Shown piece after piece: positions 51,541-60,293 of a stretch of DNA of 64,000 nt. The position numbers were made by a program, and so were the translations under genes. The stretch spans positions 5,770,001 to 5,834,000 of the forward strand of contig NZ_LT963352.1 of the NCBI RefSeq assembly GCF_900236475.1, given 5' to 3'. Within the stretch, counting starts at the first letter, position 1. Every line of letters begins with the position of its first letter. The notes under the pieces were generated by a model that had not been told where the DNA came from, did not search any database, and was given only the letters and a program-made list of their open reading frames with translations. Source of the stretch: Streptomyces chartreusis NRRL 3882. Its GTDB lineage: Bacteria; Actinomycetota; Actinomycetes; Streptomycetales; Streptomycetaceae.

Positions 51541-53076
51541 ATGCAGCCGTACGGAAGGCACGAGCGGTACCGGACGCGACACCTGCTGCTCGCACTCACG
51601 GCGGCCGGCGGGCTGCTGCTCACCGCGTGCGGCGGGACCACCGACAGCGGGAGCGACAGCCGGGCCGCCGACCGCCCCGACCACACCGCGGGCCTGCCCG
51701 CGCCCGCCCACGGAGACGAGGACGGCACCGGCGAGCAGGAGGACCGCGAAGCCGCCCCCGACCACCTGTCCACCTTCGCCCTCGACGTCGACACCGCCTC
51801 CTACGACTACGCCCGCCGTGCCCTGGCCGACGGCCGGCGCCCCGACCCCTCGACGGTCCGCCCCGAGGAGTTCGTCAACAGCTTCCGCCAGGACTACGAA
51901 CGCCCCGACGGCGACGGCTTCTCGGTCACCGTCGACGGCGCCCGCACCGATGACGAGGACTGGTCCCTGGTCCGCGTGGGCCTGGCCACCCGCACCACGG
52001 AACGCACCGGCGAACGCCCGCCCGCCGCCCTCACCTTCGTCATCGACGTCTCGGGCTCCATGGCCGAACCGGGCCGCCTGGATCTCGCCCAGGAGTCCCT
52101 CTCGGTGCTGACGGACCGGCTGCGCGACGACGACTCGGTCGCGATCGTCGTCTTCAGCGACGAGGCGGAGACCGTCCTGCCCATGACCCGCCTCGACGGC
52201 AACCGCGACGAGATCCACGACGTCATCTCCGAGCTGGACACCCGGGACTCCACCAACCTCGGCGCGGGCGTCGAGACCGGTTACGAGACGGCCGTCGAGG
52301 GCCTGCGCGAGGGCGCGACCAACCGGGTCGTCCTCGTCTCCGACGCCCTCGCCAACACCGGCGACACCGACGCCGACACGATCCTGGAGCGGATCTCCGG
52401 CGAACGCCGCGAGCACGGCATCACCCTCTTCGGTGTCGGCGTCGGCAGCGACTACGGCGACGCCCTGATGGAACGCCTCGCCGACAAGGGCGACGGCCAC
52501 ACCGTGTACGTGTCCGGCACCGAGGAGGCCCGCGAGGTCTTCTGCGAGGAGCTCCCGCGCAACATCGACCTCACCGCCCGCGACGCCAAGGCCCAGGTCG
52601 CCTTCGACCCCGAGACCGTCGAGGAGTTCCGCCTGGTCGGCTACGACAACCGCCGGGTCGCCGACGAGGACTTCCGCGACGACCGCGTCGACGGCGGCGA
52701 GGTCGGTCCCGGCCACACCGTCACCGCCCTGTACGCCGTCCGCACCGAGCCGGGCGCCGAAGGCCACCTGGCCACCGCCACCGTCCGCTGGCTCGACCCG
52801 GACACCCGCGACCCGCACGAGGAGTCCGGCGACCTCGAGACCGGTGCCCTCCACGACTCCCTGCGTGCCGCCCCCAGCCGCTTCCAGGTCACCGCGGTGG
52901 CGGCCTACTTCGCCGACGCCCTCCGCTCGGGCGACGACCGCTACCACCGCCTCCCGGGAGCCCCGGTCCCCCTCGCTGAACTCGCCGGCCGTGCTCGCGC
53001 GTTGGCCGGGACCACGGACGACAGGGCGGTGCGCGAACTGGCCGAGGCCATCGAACAGGCAGACCGCCGCGGTTGA
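51541..53076 (+). CDS. VWA-domain lipoprotein (YfbK-like)
   Basis: A 511-residue lipoprotein: lipobox LALTAAGGLLLTAC with Cys near residue 30, then a Ser/Asp/Glu linker. A YfbK N-terminal region (STFALDVDTASYDYARRAL, EEFVNSFRQDYE) precedes a von Willebrand A domain with MIDAS FVIDVSGSMAE and LVSDALANTGDTD. The C-terminal YfbK domain contains FRLVGYDNRR and FQVTAVAAYFADALR. It is predicted to sit on the outer face of the membrane and bind metal-dependent ligands; no partner is known. Confidence 0.9.
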   Translation: MQPYGRHERYRTRHLLLALTAAGGLLLTACGGTTDSGSDSRAADRPDHTAGLPAPAHGDEDGTGEQEDREAAPDHLSTFALDVDTASYDYARRALADGRRPDPSTVRPEEFVNSFRQDYERPDGDGFSVTVDGARTDDEDWSLVRVGLATRTTERTGERPPAALTFVIDVSGSMAEPGRLDLAQESLSVLTDRLRDDDSVAIVVFSDEAETVLPMTRLDGNRDEIHDVISELDTRDSTNLGAGVETGYETAVEGLREGATNRVVLVSDALANTGDTDADTILERISGERREHGITLFGVGVGSDYGDALMERLADKGDGHTVYVSGTEEAREVFCEELPRNIDLTARDAKAQVAFDPETVEEFRLVGYDNRRVADEDFRDDRVDGGEVGPGHTVTALYAVRTEPGAEGHLATATVRWLDPDTRDPHEESGDLETGALHDSLRAAPSRFQVTAVAAYFADALRSGDDRYHRLPGAPVPLAELAGRARALAGTTDDRAVRELAEAIEQADRRG

Positions 53077-53195
53077 ACACAGTTGCGGTCTTCGGAATGC
53101 GACGCGGGCCAACCGGGTGAACCTGCGGAACCAATTCTCCTGCACCGGGTTGATGAGGCAGTAGAGCATGCGGCGCTACGAGAAAGGAACGCGCA

Positions 53196-53420
53196 GTGCT
53201 CCAGGAGGCAATGAACGTCGCGGCCGCCGCCGCTCCTGCCATCGACATGCCGGTGACGGCCGCTGCCCCGGCGCTCGCCGACGGACCGGTCGTCGCGATG
53301 GGCAAGGGCGCGGAGCGCTGAACCGACTCCGCAGCCCCTTCGGCGCGAGCGCGCATCCACCACGCCTCATTCCTGTCCAGCGCTGCGACCTTCCGTGCCG
53401 CCACACCGCCGACCTTGGAT
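53196..53420 (+). pseudogene. Probable rodlin (rdl) gene relic
   Basis: A 41-codon frame from a GTG at 53196 (AAAGGAAC upstream) reads MLQEAMNVAAAAA, then a second part AAAPALADG. This resembles the signal peptide of rodlins RdlA/RdlB, then breaks at TGA 53319-53321. In the next frame SPFGASA, IPVQ and DLPC may correspond to the rodlin core around its first conserved Cys. In S. coelicolor the rodlin genes sit beside chpA, as here. Decay or a different small peptide are both possible; the identification is from memory of the family. Confidence 0.5.
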
Positions 53421-53477
53421 GTGGATCTCCGTTCCGCGGCCGGCTGCCCCAATTCTTCAAGCAGGAGGACAACTGCA

Positions 53478-54194
53478 ATGCGACAGACCCTGAGCAAGGG
53501 AGCTTTCGCGGCGGTCGCCGCCACGGGGATTCTGTCCCTGTATGGCAGCCCCGCCCTCGCTGACTCGGACGCGTCGGGAGTGGCGAAGGACTCTCCCGGT
53601 GTGTTGTCCGGGAACGCGGTGCAGGTGCCGGTCCACGTGCCGGTCAACCTGTGCGGCAACACCGTCGAAGTGCTCGCTGCGCTCAACGAGTCGTTCGGCA
53701 ACGTCTGCCGCAACACCTCGCACAAGTCGAAGGGCTCCGGCGCGGACGCCTCGGGGGTCGCGAAGGGTTCCCCCGGCGTGGGGTCGAGCAACGTCGTGCA
53801 GGTGCCGGTCGACGTGCCGGTGAACGCGTGCGGCAACAACGTCGCCGGACTCGGGCTGTTCAACGAGGCGGCCGAGAACTCCTGCCACAACGGCTCGTAC
53901 GGCGGCCACGGCGGCTACGGCGGCGAGGACGACACCCCGAAGCCGAGTGGTCAGGACCGGACACCCCCGGCCAAGGAGCGTCCCACGCCGCACGACGAGG
54001 AGACCCCGGACTCCCCGCCCGCGCCCGAGAAGGACAGCGAGAAGCCGTCCACCACGGAAGAGGAGAGCGGCCCGCTGCCCCAGCTGGCCGAGACCGGCAG
54101 TGAGGCGCTGGTGGCCGCCTCGGTCGCCAGCGCCGCGCTGATGGCCGGCGGGGTGATGCTGTACCGCCGCGGTCGCACCACCTGGTCCCGCTAG
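53478..54194 (+). CDS. chpA: Long chaplin with sortase signal (ChpA-like)
   Basis: A 238-residue surface protein. A signal peptide (residues 1-28, cleaved after ALA) precedes two chaplin domains (about 30-75 and 92-130), each with the paired Cys pattern: CGNTVEVL to NVCRN, and CGNNVAGL to NSCHN. A Gly/Pro/Glu-rich wall-spanning spacer follows, then the sortase motif LAETG (203-207), a hydrophobic helix and RRGR tail. Long chaplins are anchored to peptidoglycan and help assemble the hydrophobic sheath of aerial hyphae. ATG at 53478 has GGAGG upstream. Confidence 0.93.
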   Translation: MRQTLSKGAFAAVAATGILSLYGSPALADSDASGVAKDSPGVLSGNAVQVPVHVPVNLCGNTVEVLAALNESFGNVCRNTSHKSKGSGADASGVAKGSPGVGSSNVVQVPVDVPVNACGNNVAGLGLFNEAAENSCHNGSYGGHGGYGGEDDTPKPSGQDRTPPAKERPTPHDEETPDSPPAPEKDSEKPSTTEEESGPLPQLAETGSEALVAASVASAALMAGGVMLYRRGRTTWSR

Positions 54195-54491
54195 CTGTCG
54201 CCGGGTGCCGGACGCGACCCGCCCGGCACCCGCACCTCACCCCGGACCGGCGCCTGCCACCACCCGAGGCGGGCCACAGCCGGTCCGGGGACCACACGCC
54301 GCACCTTCCAGGGTCCCGGCGCGAGCCCTGGCTTCCCGGGACAAGCACCACCCGCACCCCCCGTCGACATGATCCGGGGGGTGTCGGCCGTCGCGCACAC
54401 CGCACCTCCCACCGCCGCCCCCGGCACAAGGAAGGGCCGCTGACGACTCCGTCGCCGTCAGCGGCCCCCGTGTCACCCGCGCGGTTCCCCG
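54195..54491. other. Intergenic region between convergent genes
   Basis: It contains the terminator at 54434-54467 and otherwise GC-rich sequence with no gene-like frame. Confidence 0.6.
54434..54467. terminator. Terminator between chaplin and flavoprotein genes
   Basis: Twelve-base arms gggccgctgacg and cgtcagcggccc with a 10-base loop; it probably serves both convergent transcripts. Confidence 0.8.
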
Positions 54492-55760
54492 TCAGCGCCG
54501 TACCGGAGACGGCGACTCGCTCCGGCTGCCGTCCACCGGTGCGGGGACGGTGCGGCCCGCCGGTGTCGCCCCGAGCCGGCGGCGCACACCGCGGACGAGG
54601 GTCGACGCCGTGAAGGACGCGCCCTGGACGAAGCGCATGGCCGGGCCGAAGCCCGAGGCCGTCACCAGGCCCGCGAGGAACAGGCCGGGGTAGGAGGACT
54701 CGAAGCTGCGCCCGACCTCCGGGGAGCCGTCCGGCAGTGCCGCGAGCGTGCCGCGCAACTCGGGGGAGAGCAGTCCGAGCCGGTCGCAACGCGCCCGGAA
54801 CCCGGTCGCGGCGATGACGTGTTCGGTCTCCAGGCTGCGCAGGGCACCCGCGCGGCTCACCGTGTCCAGCCGTACCCCGCCCGGCACCGCACTGGCCGCG
54901 GTGACCTCATGGCCCGGCAGCAGCTCCACCACGCCCTCCACCCGGTCCCGCACCCACCACGCGCCCGCCGGCCCCAGCGCCGTGGTCGCGATGCGGGCCC
55001 GGGTCGGCTCCGGCAGCCGCCGGAAGAGGTTGGGGCGCTCCGAGTAGAACCAGTTCCGCCATCCGGGGCCGAGCCCGCTGTGGGGGGAGCGGGCCGACTG
55101 CCACCAGGGGCGCTCCCAGGGCGGCGGCACATCGTTCCACCGCAGCTGCGCCGCCCGCGCCAGCACCCGGACGCGGGTGCCCTGTTCGGCGAGCAGCGCC
55201 GCCGTCTCCAGGGCCGCCTGACCGCCACCGATCACCGTGACGTCCTTGCCGCGGAAGCGGTCGAGGTCGCTGTGGTGGCTGCTGTGGGTCACCAGCGCGG
55301 GGTGCAGTCCGCGCAGTGCCTGCGGTACCTCGACGAACGGCATCACACCGACCGCCAGGGCGACCGTCCGCGCGTGCACCTCCTGCCCGTCCTCGGTGAC
55401 CGCCGTGAAACCGCCGGGCCCGGCCGCCACACGGGTCACCGTGCGCTCGTCCACCTCCGGCACGGCGTGGCGCGCGAACCACAGGCCGTACTGCGCGAAC
55501 GCCTCGACGGGAATCGGATGCGCGTGACGTGCCGTCAGGCCGTGCTCCGCACAGTAGGCGTCCAGTCGCCACCGCCCGGCCGGGTCGGAGAGGTTGGACG
55601 CCCACGGTTCCGACTTCAGGAACATGCCGCGGGGCATGTTGTCCCGCCAGGAGGCCATGGGCCGGCCGAACACGCGCAGGTTCAGCCCGGCGGCCGCGGC
55701 GTGGGACGCGATCGACAGGCCGTACGGGCCTGCGCCCACCACCAGAAGGTCGTACACCAT
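54492..55760 (-). CDS. FAD/NAD(P)-binding oxidoreductase
   Basis: A 422-residue flavoprotein related to ornithine/lysine N-hydroxylases and Baeyer-Villiger-type monooxygenases. The FAD motif is VVGAGPYGLSIASHAA near residue 10, the second Rossmann motif is VTVIGGGQAALETAALLAE near 175, and HVIAATGFRARCDRLGLL is the conserved C-terminal fingerprint. The ATG at 55758-55760 overlaps the stop of the ATP-grasp gene (TGATG), so the two are coupled. The substrate is unknown; a tailoring role on the ATP-grasp product is an inference. Confidence 0.87.
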   Translation of the reverse strand: MVYDLLVVGAGPYGLSIASHAAAAGLNLRVFGRPMASWRDNMPRGMFLKSEPWASNLSDPAGRWRLDAYCAEHGLTARHAHPIPVEAFAQYGLWFARHAVPEVDERTVTRVAAGPGGFTAVTEDGQEVHARTVALAVGVMPFVEVPQALRGLHPALVTHSSHHSDLDRFRGKDVTVIGGGQAALETAALLAEQGTRVRVLARAAQLRWNDVPPPWERPWWQSARSPHSGLGPGWRNWFYSERPNLFRRLPEPTRARIATTALGPAGAWWVRDRVEGVVELLPGHEVTAASAVPGGVRLDTVSRAGALRSLETEHVIAATGFRARCDRLGLLSPELRGTLAALPDGSPEVGRSFESSYPGLFLAGLVTASGFGPAMRFVQGASFTASTLVRGVRRRLGATPAGRTVPAPVDGSRSESPSPVRR

Positions 55761-57013
55761 CAACTGCTCGCTTTCTCGTTGTCGGTCAGGGAGGGCGAGG
55801 CTGCCCGGGGAATCAGCCGGGCCGTCGGTGCCGTCGTCGTCGTGCCCAGCCGCTCACGCAGCCGGCGGGACACGTGCCGGCACCACTGGGCCCACATGAC
55901 CCGCCCGGGGGCGCGGTCGTCCGCGGCGTACCAGGCCAGTTCACGCCCGCCCGGCGCCGCACGCAGCGCCGCCAGCGGCGCGTAGTTCTCCACCACGAAC
56001 GCCCGTCCGGCCAGCGGGGCCCCGTCCGGCAGTGGACGGCCCGTCAGATCCAGGTGCAGGGCCCGTACGACGTCCAGGCCCGCGCTGTCCGCGAAGAGCC
56101 GGAACTGGGCGCCGGCGCGCGGGTTGAAGTCGAGCAGGTGGTAGCGGCCCGTCGTGCCGCAGCGGCGGAAGTCGAGGTCGAAGACGCCCCGGTAGCCCAA
56201 CTCGCCGGTGAGCCGCTCGGCCAGCGCCTGCACCTGCGTGTTGGGCGTCCAGCAGCCGACCGCGGTCAGCCCCGCCCCGCGCGGCCAGGCCAGCTGCTTG
56301 CGGCCCGGTCCGCCCGCGCGCACGGTGCCCGAGTGGTCGGCGTAGCCGTGGAAGAACCAGTCCCGGTCCGGCCCCGGTGGCAGGTACGCCTGGAGCAGCA
56401 GCCGGCTGCCCGCTTCCTCGGTGCGCAGGAACAGCTCCCGGGCCTGTTGCACGGACCGGACCAGGACCGTGCTGCGCAGCCCGCCGCCGGCGGGCAGCAG
56501 CCAGGGCCGGCTCCACTTGGCCACCACCGGCAGTCCGAGCCGCCGCATGGCGTCGGCGACCTCCGCGGGACTGTCCGGGATCAGTGTCGTCGGGTGCGGG
56601 ACGTCGGTGGACGCGCACACGGCGGCCAGTTCCGCCTTGTCGGCGACGCGTTCGGCCACAGTGCCCGGCATCGAGGGCAGGAGGTAGGAAGGGGCGAGTT
56701 CGTCCCGCATCCGGCTCACGGCGATCGCGCTCGCGTCGTCCAACGGGACCAGCACTGCGGGGCGCGCGATCGCGTCGGCCACGCGGCGCAGCACGGCGAG
56801 AATGTCGTCCGGGGACGCTCCCGGGAGGGGCGGGGGATGCATTTGGCGTACGTAACGTGACGCGCCCACGGGACTTTCCGCGGAATCCGCGACGACGTGT
56901 ACCTCCACGCCCGACCTGCCGAGCGAACGCGCGGCCCCCAGGGTTCCGTGGTGAAAGGGATTCCGGTCGATCCGCAGCAGCACAGCGGGGACGCGGGTGT
57001 CGAGCAGCGACAC
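55760..57013 (-). CDS. ATP-grasp carboxylate-amine ligase-like protein
   Basis: A 417-residue ATP-grasp enzyme expected to join a carboxylate to an amine or similar nucleophile. Visible elements are GTLGAARSLGRSGVEVHVV (N-terminal domain), PVVAKWSRPWLLPAGGGLRST (ATP-binding loop), and the metal site YHLLDFNPRAGAQFRL near residue 290. The GTG at 57011-57013 is used; further upstream GTG codons exist in frame. It is the first gene of the pair with the flavoprotein and divergent from the GH26 gene. It may act in cell-surface or polysaccharide modification (inference). Confidence 0.82.
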   Translation of the reverse strand: MSLLDTRVPAVLLRIDRNPFHHGTLGAARSLGRSGVEVHVVADSAESPVGASRYVRQMHPPPLPGASPDDILAVLRRVADAIARPAVLVPLDDASAIAVSRMRDELAPSYLLPSMPGTVAERVADKAELAAVCASTDVPHPTTLIPDSPAEVADAMRRLGLPVVAKWSRPWLLPAGGGLRSTVLVRSVQQARELFLRTEEAGSRLLLQAYLPPGPDRDWFFHGYADHSGTVRAGGPGRKQLAWPRGAGLTAVGCWTPNTQVQALAERLTGELGYRGVFDLDFRRCGTTGRYHLLDFNPRAGAQFRLFADSAGLDVVRALHLDLTGRPLPDGAPLAGRAFVVENYAPLAALRAAPGGRELAWYAADDRAPGRVMWAQWCRHVSRRLRERLGTTTTAPTARLIPRAASPSLTDNEKASS

Positions 57014-57181
57014 GAATTCTCTCTTTCTCTTCGATCGGCTCACCCGCACGGGCGAGCCCGGCACTCGAAAGTCGTAATGGTTGTGGCGCTCATGGCTTTT
57101 CTGTGACTGACTTCATATGACTGCCCGTCAATAACACAAACGGTGGCAGTAGTCCGGACGAGAGCGAAGAAAGGAACAGGC

Positions 57182-58438
57182 ATGGCCCCACAGCACAAGC
57201 GGGCCGGGGTCCGCCGGCTGGCCTTGGGCGCGGCAGCGGTCGCCGCGTCGGCCGCCCTGGCGTCCGGCCCCGCGGCGGGGGTGGGGGTGGCGCGAGCCGC
57301 CGATCCTCGGGCTCCGGCACCGAGCCCGACGACGCCCGTGGCCACGCCCTCGGCCCTCACTCCTCCGGCCGTCCCCCTGCCCTCGGCACCCACCCCGGCC
57401 ACCACCCCGGTGGCGGGCCAGGAAGCCCCGGCCTTCGGTGTCTTCCTCAAGTCCGACGGCCGCGGTGTGGCCCGGATGCCGCTGTTCAGCCACTGGCTGG
57501 GCGGCGCGGACCTCCGCGCCGGCCACACCTACCTGCCGGGCCACCGCTGGCGCGACATCGAGGGTTCCGCCGACTTCCTGAAGGTGTGGGCGCACTGGCG
57601 CAACAAGAAGGCCGACCGGATGCTCGTCCTCAACGTCCCCATGCAGGAGCGCAACGAGGAGGGCGTCTCCGACAGCGAGGTCCGGCGGCTGCTGCGGCAG
57701 GGCGCTGCCGGGGAGTTCGATCACCACTTCCGTGTCCTCGCCGAGCGGCTGGTGGAGTTGAAGGTGCCGGACACGATCATCGTGCTCGGCTGGGAAATGA
57801 ACGGCACCACGTACACCCATCGGTGTGGGCCGGACCCGGAGGCCTGGAAGAAGTACTGGAATCGGATCGTCACCACCATGCGTTCCGTGCCGGGCCAGAA
57901 ATTTCGGTTCGATTTCACGCCGAGTCGTGGCGTGGACGCCGTTCCCTGGACGAAATGCTATCCGGGAGACGACACGGTCGACATCATTGGCATGGACTCC
58001 TATGACCAGCCGGCCGGGATGTCGTTCGACCAGCAGGTGAATGAGCCCTACGGGCTGCAGCACCACGTGGATTTCGCGAAGGCTCACGGCAAACCCATTT
58101 CCTATCCGGAATGGGGTCTCTTCCGCAACGGTGACAATGCCGAGTACATGCGGCGCATGCTCGCCTGGATGGAGGAGCACAAACCGCTGTACAACACGCT
58201 GACCGACTACTGCCCGCACGGTGTGTGGCAGTGCGGGGCCAACCCGAGGTCGGCCCACCTCTACCGGTCCGCCCTGTTCGGCCGCACGGACCAGGCGACG
58301 CCGCCCCTCACGCCCACGCCGAAGCCGACCCCGCCCAGCACACCGCCGCCCCCGGCGGACTGCACGCCCATCGACCTGGGCAGTTGGGTGGAGGAGTGGC
58401 TCGGCGGGAAGCTCTGCCTCCGCTTCGACTGGTGGTAG
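57182..58438 (+). CDS. Secreted GH26 family glycosidase
   Basis: A 418-residue exported enzyme. The signal peptide ends near residue 40 (VARAADP), followed by a Pro/Thr/Ala-rich linker to about 85 and a GH26-type (beta/alpha)8 domain. The acid/base Glu is in IIVLGWEMNGTTYTHRCG and the nucleophile Glu in PISYPEWGLF. A Pro-rich tail ends in CTPIDLGSWVEEWLGGKLC. Mannan or a mannose-type exopolysaccharide is the usual substrate of GH26, consistent with the adjacent polysaccharide genes. Codons in 57780-58150 use more A/T-ending third positions than elsewhere. Confidence 0.85.
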   Translation: MAPQHKRAGVRRLALGAAAVAASAALASGPAAGVGVARAADPRAPAPSPTTPVATPSALTPPAVPLPSAPTPATTPVAGQEAPAFGVFLKSDGRGVARMPLFSHWLGGADLRAGHTYLPGHRWRDIEGSADFLKVWAHWRNKKADRMLVLNVPMQERNEEGVSDSEVRRLLRQGAAGEFDHHFRVLAERLVELKVPDTIIVLGWEMNGTTYTHRCGPDPEAWKKYWNRIVTTMRSVPGQKFRFDFTPSRGVDAVPWTKCYPGDDTVDIIGMDSYDQPAGMSFDQQVNEPYGLQHHVDFAKAHGKPISYPEWGLFRNGDNAEYMRRMLAWMEEHKPLYNTLTDYCPHGVWQCGANPRSAHLYRSALFGRTDQATPPLTPTPKPTPPSTPPPPADCTPIDLGSWVEEWLGGKLCLRFDWW

Positions 58439-58490
58439 ACCGCGGCGAAACAGCGCTCCCCGGTGCCGTGTCCGGACAGGCCCGCCGCCG

Positions 58491-59147
58491 TCACCGTTGT
58501 CCGCGCACATCGGCGGCGGCGGCCGGGCCGGGCACCGAGGGGGCCGGGGCGGGTTCGTCGTCCTGGCCGGCCTTCCTCGGCCGCGCCAGCAGGACCAGGC
58601 CGCCCAGCAGACCGCCCGCGCTCGCCCCCACCAGACCGGTCACCGCCGGGGACGCGGACGTCGGCTCGTTAGGCTCCACCGCCCGCGAGAACTGCACGAG
58701 CCGCACATTGGTGTTGCTCCTGGTGTCGTCGGCGTGTCGGGTCAGCGCGCGGGTGACGGCGTTGGCCATGTCGACGGCGAGGCCGGGGCGCGAGGAGGTG
58801 GCCGAGACGGCGACCATCGGCGCGTCCGGCGACGTCGCCGTACGCACACTGCGCTGCAGGGTGTTCACGGGCACACCCGCGTACACCTGCGCGTCCCCGA
58901 GCACGGCGAGCTGGGTGGCGACCCGGCCGTACGCCTGAGCGAATCCGAGGGCGGCGTCCGGCGTGGACTTCTCGGTCGGTACGGCGATGACGTAGCTCGT
59001 GGCCGTGTACGTGGACGGTGTGAGCAAGCCGTACGCACCGCCGAGCAGACCCCCGACGAGGGTGCCGGCCGCGAGCACGGACCACAGCGGAAGCCCTCTG
59101 AGACGAGCCAGGGTCGAGCGGCGCTGACGGGGCGGAGTGTCGGTCAT
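58491..59147 (-). CDS. Wzz/BY-kinase-like polysaccharide chain-length protein
   Basis: A 218-residue protein with two membrane helices (LWSVLAAGTLVGGLLGGAYGLL near residue 22 and TGLVGASAGGLLGGLVLLAR near 170) bracketing an extracytoplasmic domain. The topology and PSTYTATSYVIAV after helix one, plus the Pro-rich EPNEPTSASPA before helix two, fit the Wzz/polysaccharide co-polymerase family. No kinase domain follows, unlike fused Wzc proteins. It overlaps the glycosyltransferase gene by 4 bp and is the last gene of the leftward exopolysaccharide cluster. Confidence 0.85.
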   Translation of the reverse strand: MTDTPPRQRRSTLARLRGLPLWSVLAAGTLVGGLLGGAYGLLTPSTYTATSYVIAVPTEKSTPDAALGFAQAYGRVATQLAVLGDAQVYAGVPVNTLQRSVRTATSPDAPMVAVSATSSRPGLAVDMANAVTRALTRHADDTRSNTNVRLVQFSRAVEPNEPTSASPAVTGLVGASAGGLLGGLVLLARPRKAGQDDEPAPAPSVPGPAAAADVRGQR

Positions 59148-60292
59148 GAGGAGGTGGCTCCCAGAGGTGAGAGGGACGGCGAACTGGAGACCGCTGCCGC
59201 GTACACGTCCGTCAGACGGGCCGCGCAGTGGGTGATGCTGTAGTGGTGGGCGACCTCCGAGGCCGTGCGCGGCCGGGCCCCGGCCTCGCGGACCTCGGCG
59301 ATCGCGCGGGCGTACGCCTCGGGGCCGCCGCTCACCCGCCGGGCGCCGGAGGCGGGCGGCCGCACGTCCTCGATGGCCGGACAGGAGGCGTAGAGCACGG
59401 GCAGGCCGGACGCCAGCGCCTCCACGGCCGCCAGACCGAACGCCTCCTCCGTGGACGGGGACGCGAGCACGTCCATCGCCGCCATGAGCGAGGGCAGGTC
59501 CGGGCCGGGCGAGCCGTCGGGCACGTAGGGCCGCTCGCCGGTGAACACCACCCGGCCGGCCACGCCGGCCTCGTGGGCCGTGCGACGCAGGGCGTGCTCC
59601 TCGGGGCCGCCGCCCACCAGCAGCAGCCGGTGGTCGTCCGGGAGCAGGGTGAGCGCGCGGACGAGGACGTCGAACCGTTTCCCCGCGGTGAGCCGGCCGA
59701 CTCCGCCCACGACCCGGGTGCCCTCCGGCACGCCGAGGTGCCGGCGGGTGTGCTCGCGCCGCTCCGGGTCGAAGCGGAAGCGGCCCAGGTCGATGCCGTT
59801 CGGGATGACCTCGATGCGGGGCGCGGGCACGCCCCAGCGCTTCAGGCGCTCGGCCACCGTCCGGGAGACGGCCACCGTCGCCGAACCGAGCCGCTCGCTG
59901 GCGAGGTACAGCCCGCGCACCCCCGCCGTCAGCCTGCGGCCCTCCATCTGCGAGTCGCCCAGGGAGTGTTCTGTGGCGACGACCGCCCGGACCCCGGCCG
60001 CGCGCGCGGCGAACCGGCCGTAGACGCAGGCGCGGTACAGGTGGGTGTGCACCAGGTCGTAGCCGCCGGCGCGGATCAGCCGGACCAGGCGCGGCAGCGC
60101 GGCCAGGTCACGGTTGCCGCCCATGCCGAGATGCGTGACGCGGACGCCGTCGGCCTCGAGGCCCGCGGCGACCGCACCGGGGTTGGTGAGGGTCACGACG
60201 TCGCAGTCGACGGGCAGGTGCCGCAGCAGCAGGCGCAGCTGCTGCTCGGCCCCGCCGACGCCGAGGCCCGTGATGATGTGCAGAACCCTCAT
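59144..60292 (-). CDS. Family 4 glycosyltransferase
   Basis: A 382-residue GT-B fold transferase. The N-terminal domain begins LHIITGLGVGGAEQQLRLLL; the acceptor side has LVHTHLYRACVYGRFAA, and the nucleotide-sugar side has VGGVGRLTAGKRFDVLVRAL and the Glu-x7-Glu motif in SPSTEEAFGLAAVEALASGLPV. It probably adds a sugar to a lipid-linked oligosaccharide inside the membrane. It lies one base after the deacetylase gene and is tightly coupled to it. Confidence 0.9.
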   Translation of the reverse strand: MRVLHIITGLGVGGAEQQLRLLLRHLPVDCDVVTLTNPGAVAAGLEADGVRVTHLGMGGNRDLAALPRLVRLIRAGGYDLVHTHLYRACVYGRFAARAAGVRAVVATEHSLGDSQMEGRRLTAGVRGLYLASERLGSATVAVSRTVAERLKRWGVPAPRIEVIPNGIDLGRFRFDPERREHTRRHLGVPEGTRVVGGVGRLTAGKRFDVLVRALTLLPDDHRLLLVGGGPEEHALRRTAHEAGVAGRVVFTGERPYVPDGSPGPDLPSLMAAMDVLASPSTEEAFGLAAVEALASGLPVLYASCPAIEDVRPPASGARRVSGGPEAYARAIAEVREAGARPRTASEVAHHYSITHCAARLTDVYAAAVSSSPSLSPLGATSS

Positions 60293-60293
60293 C

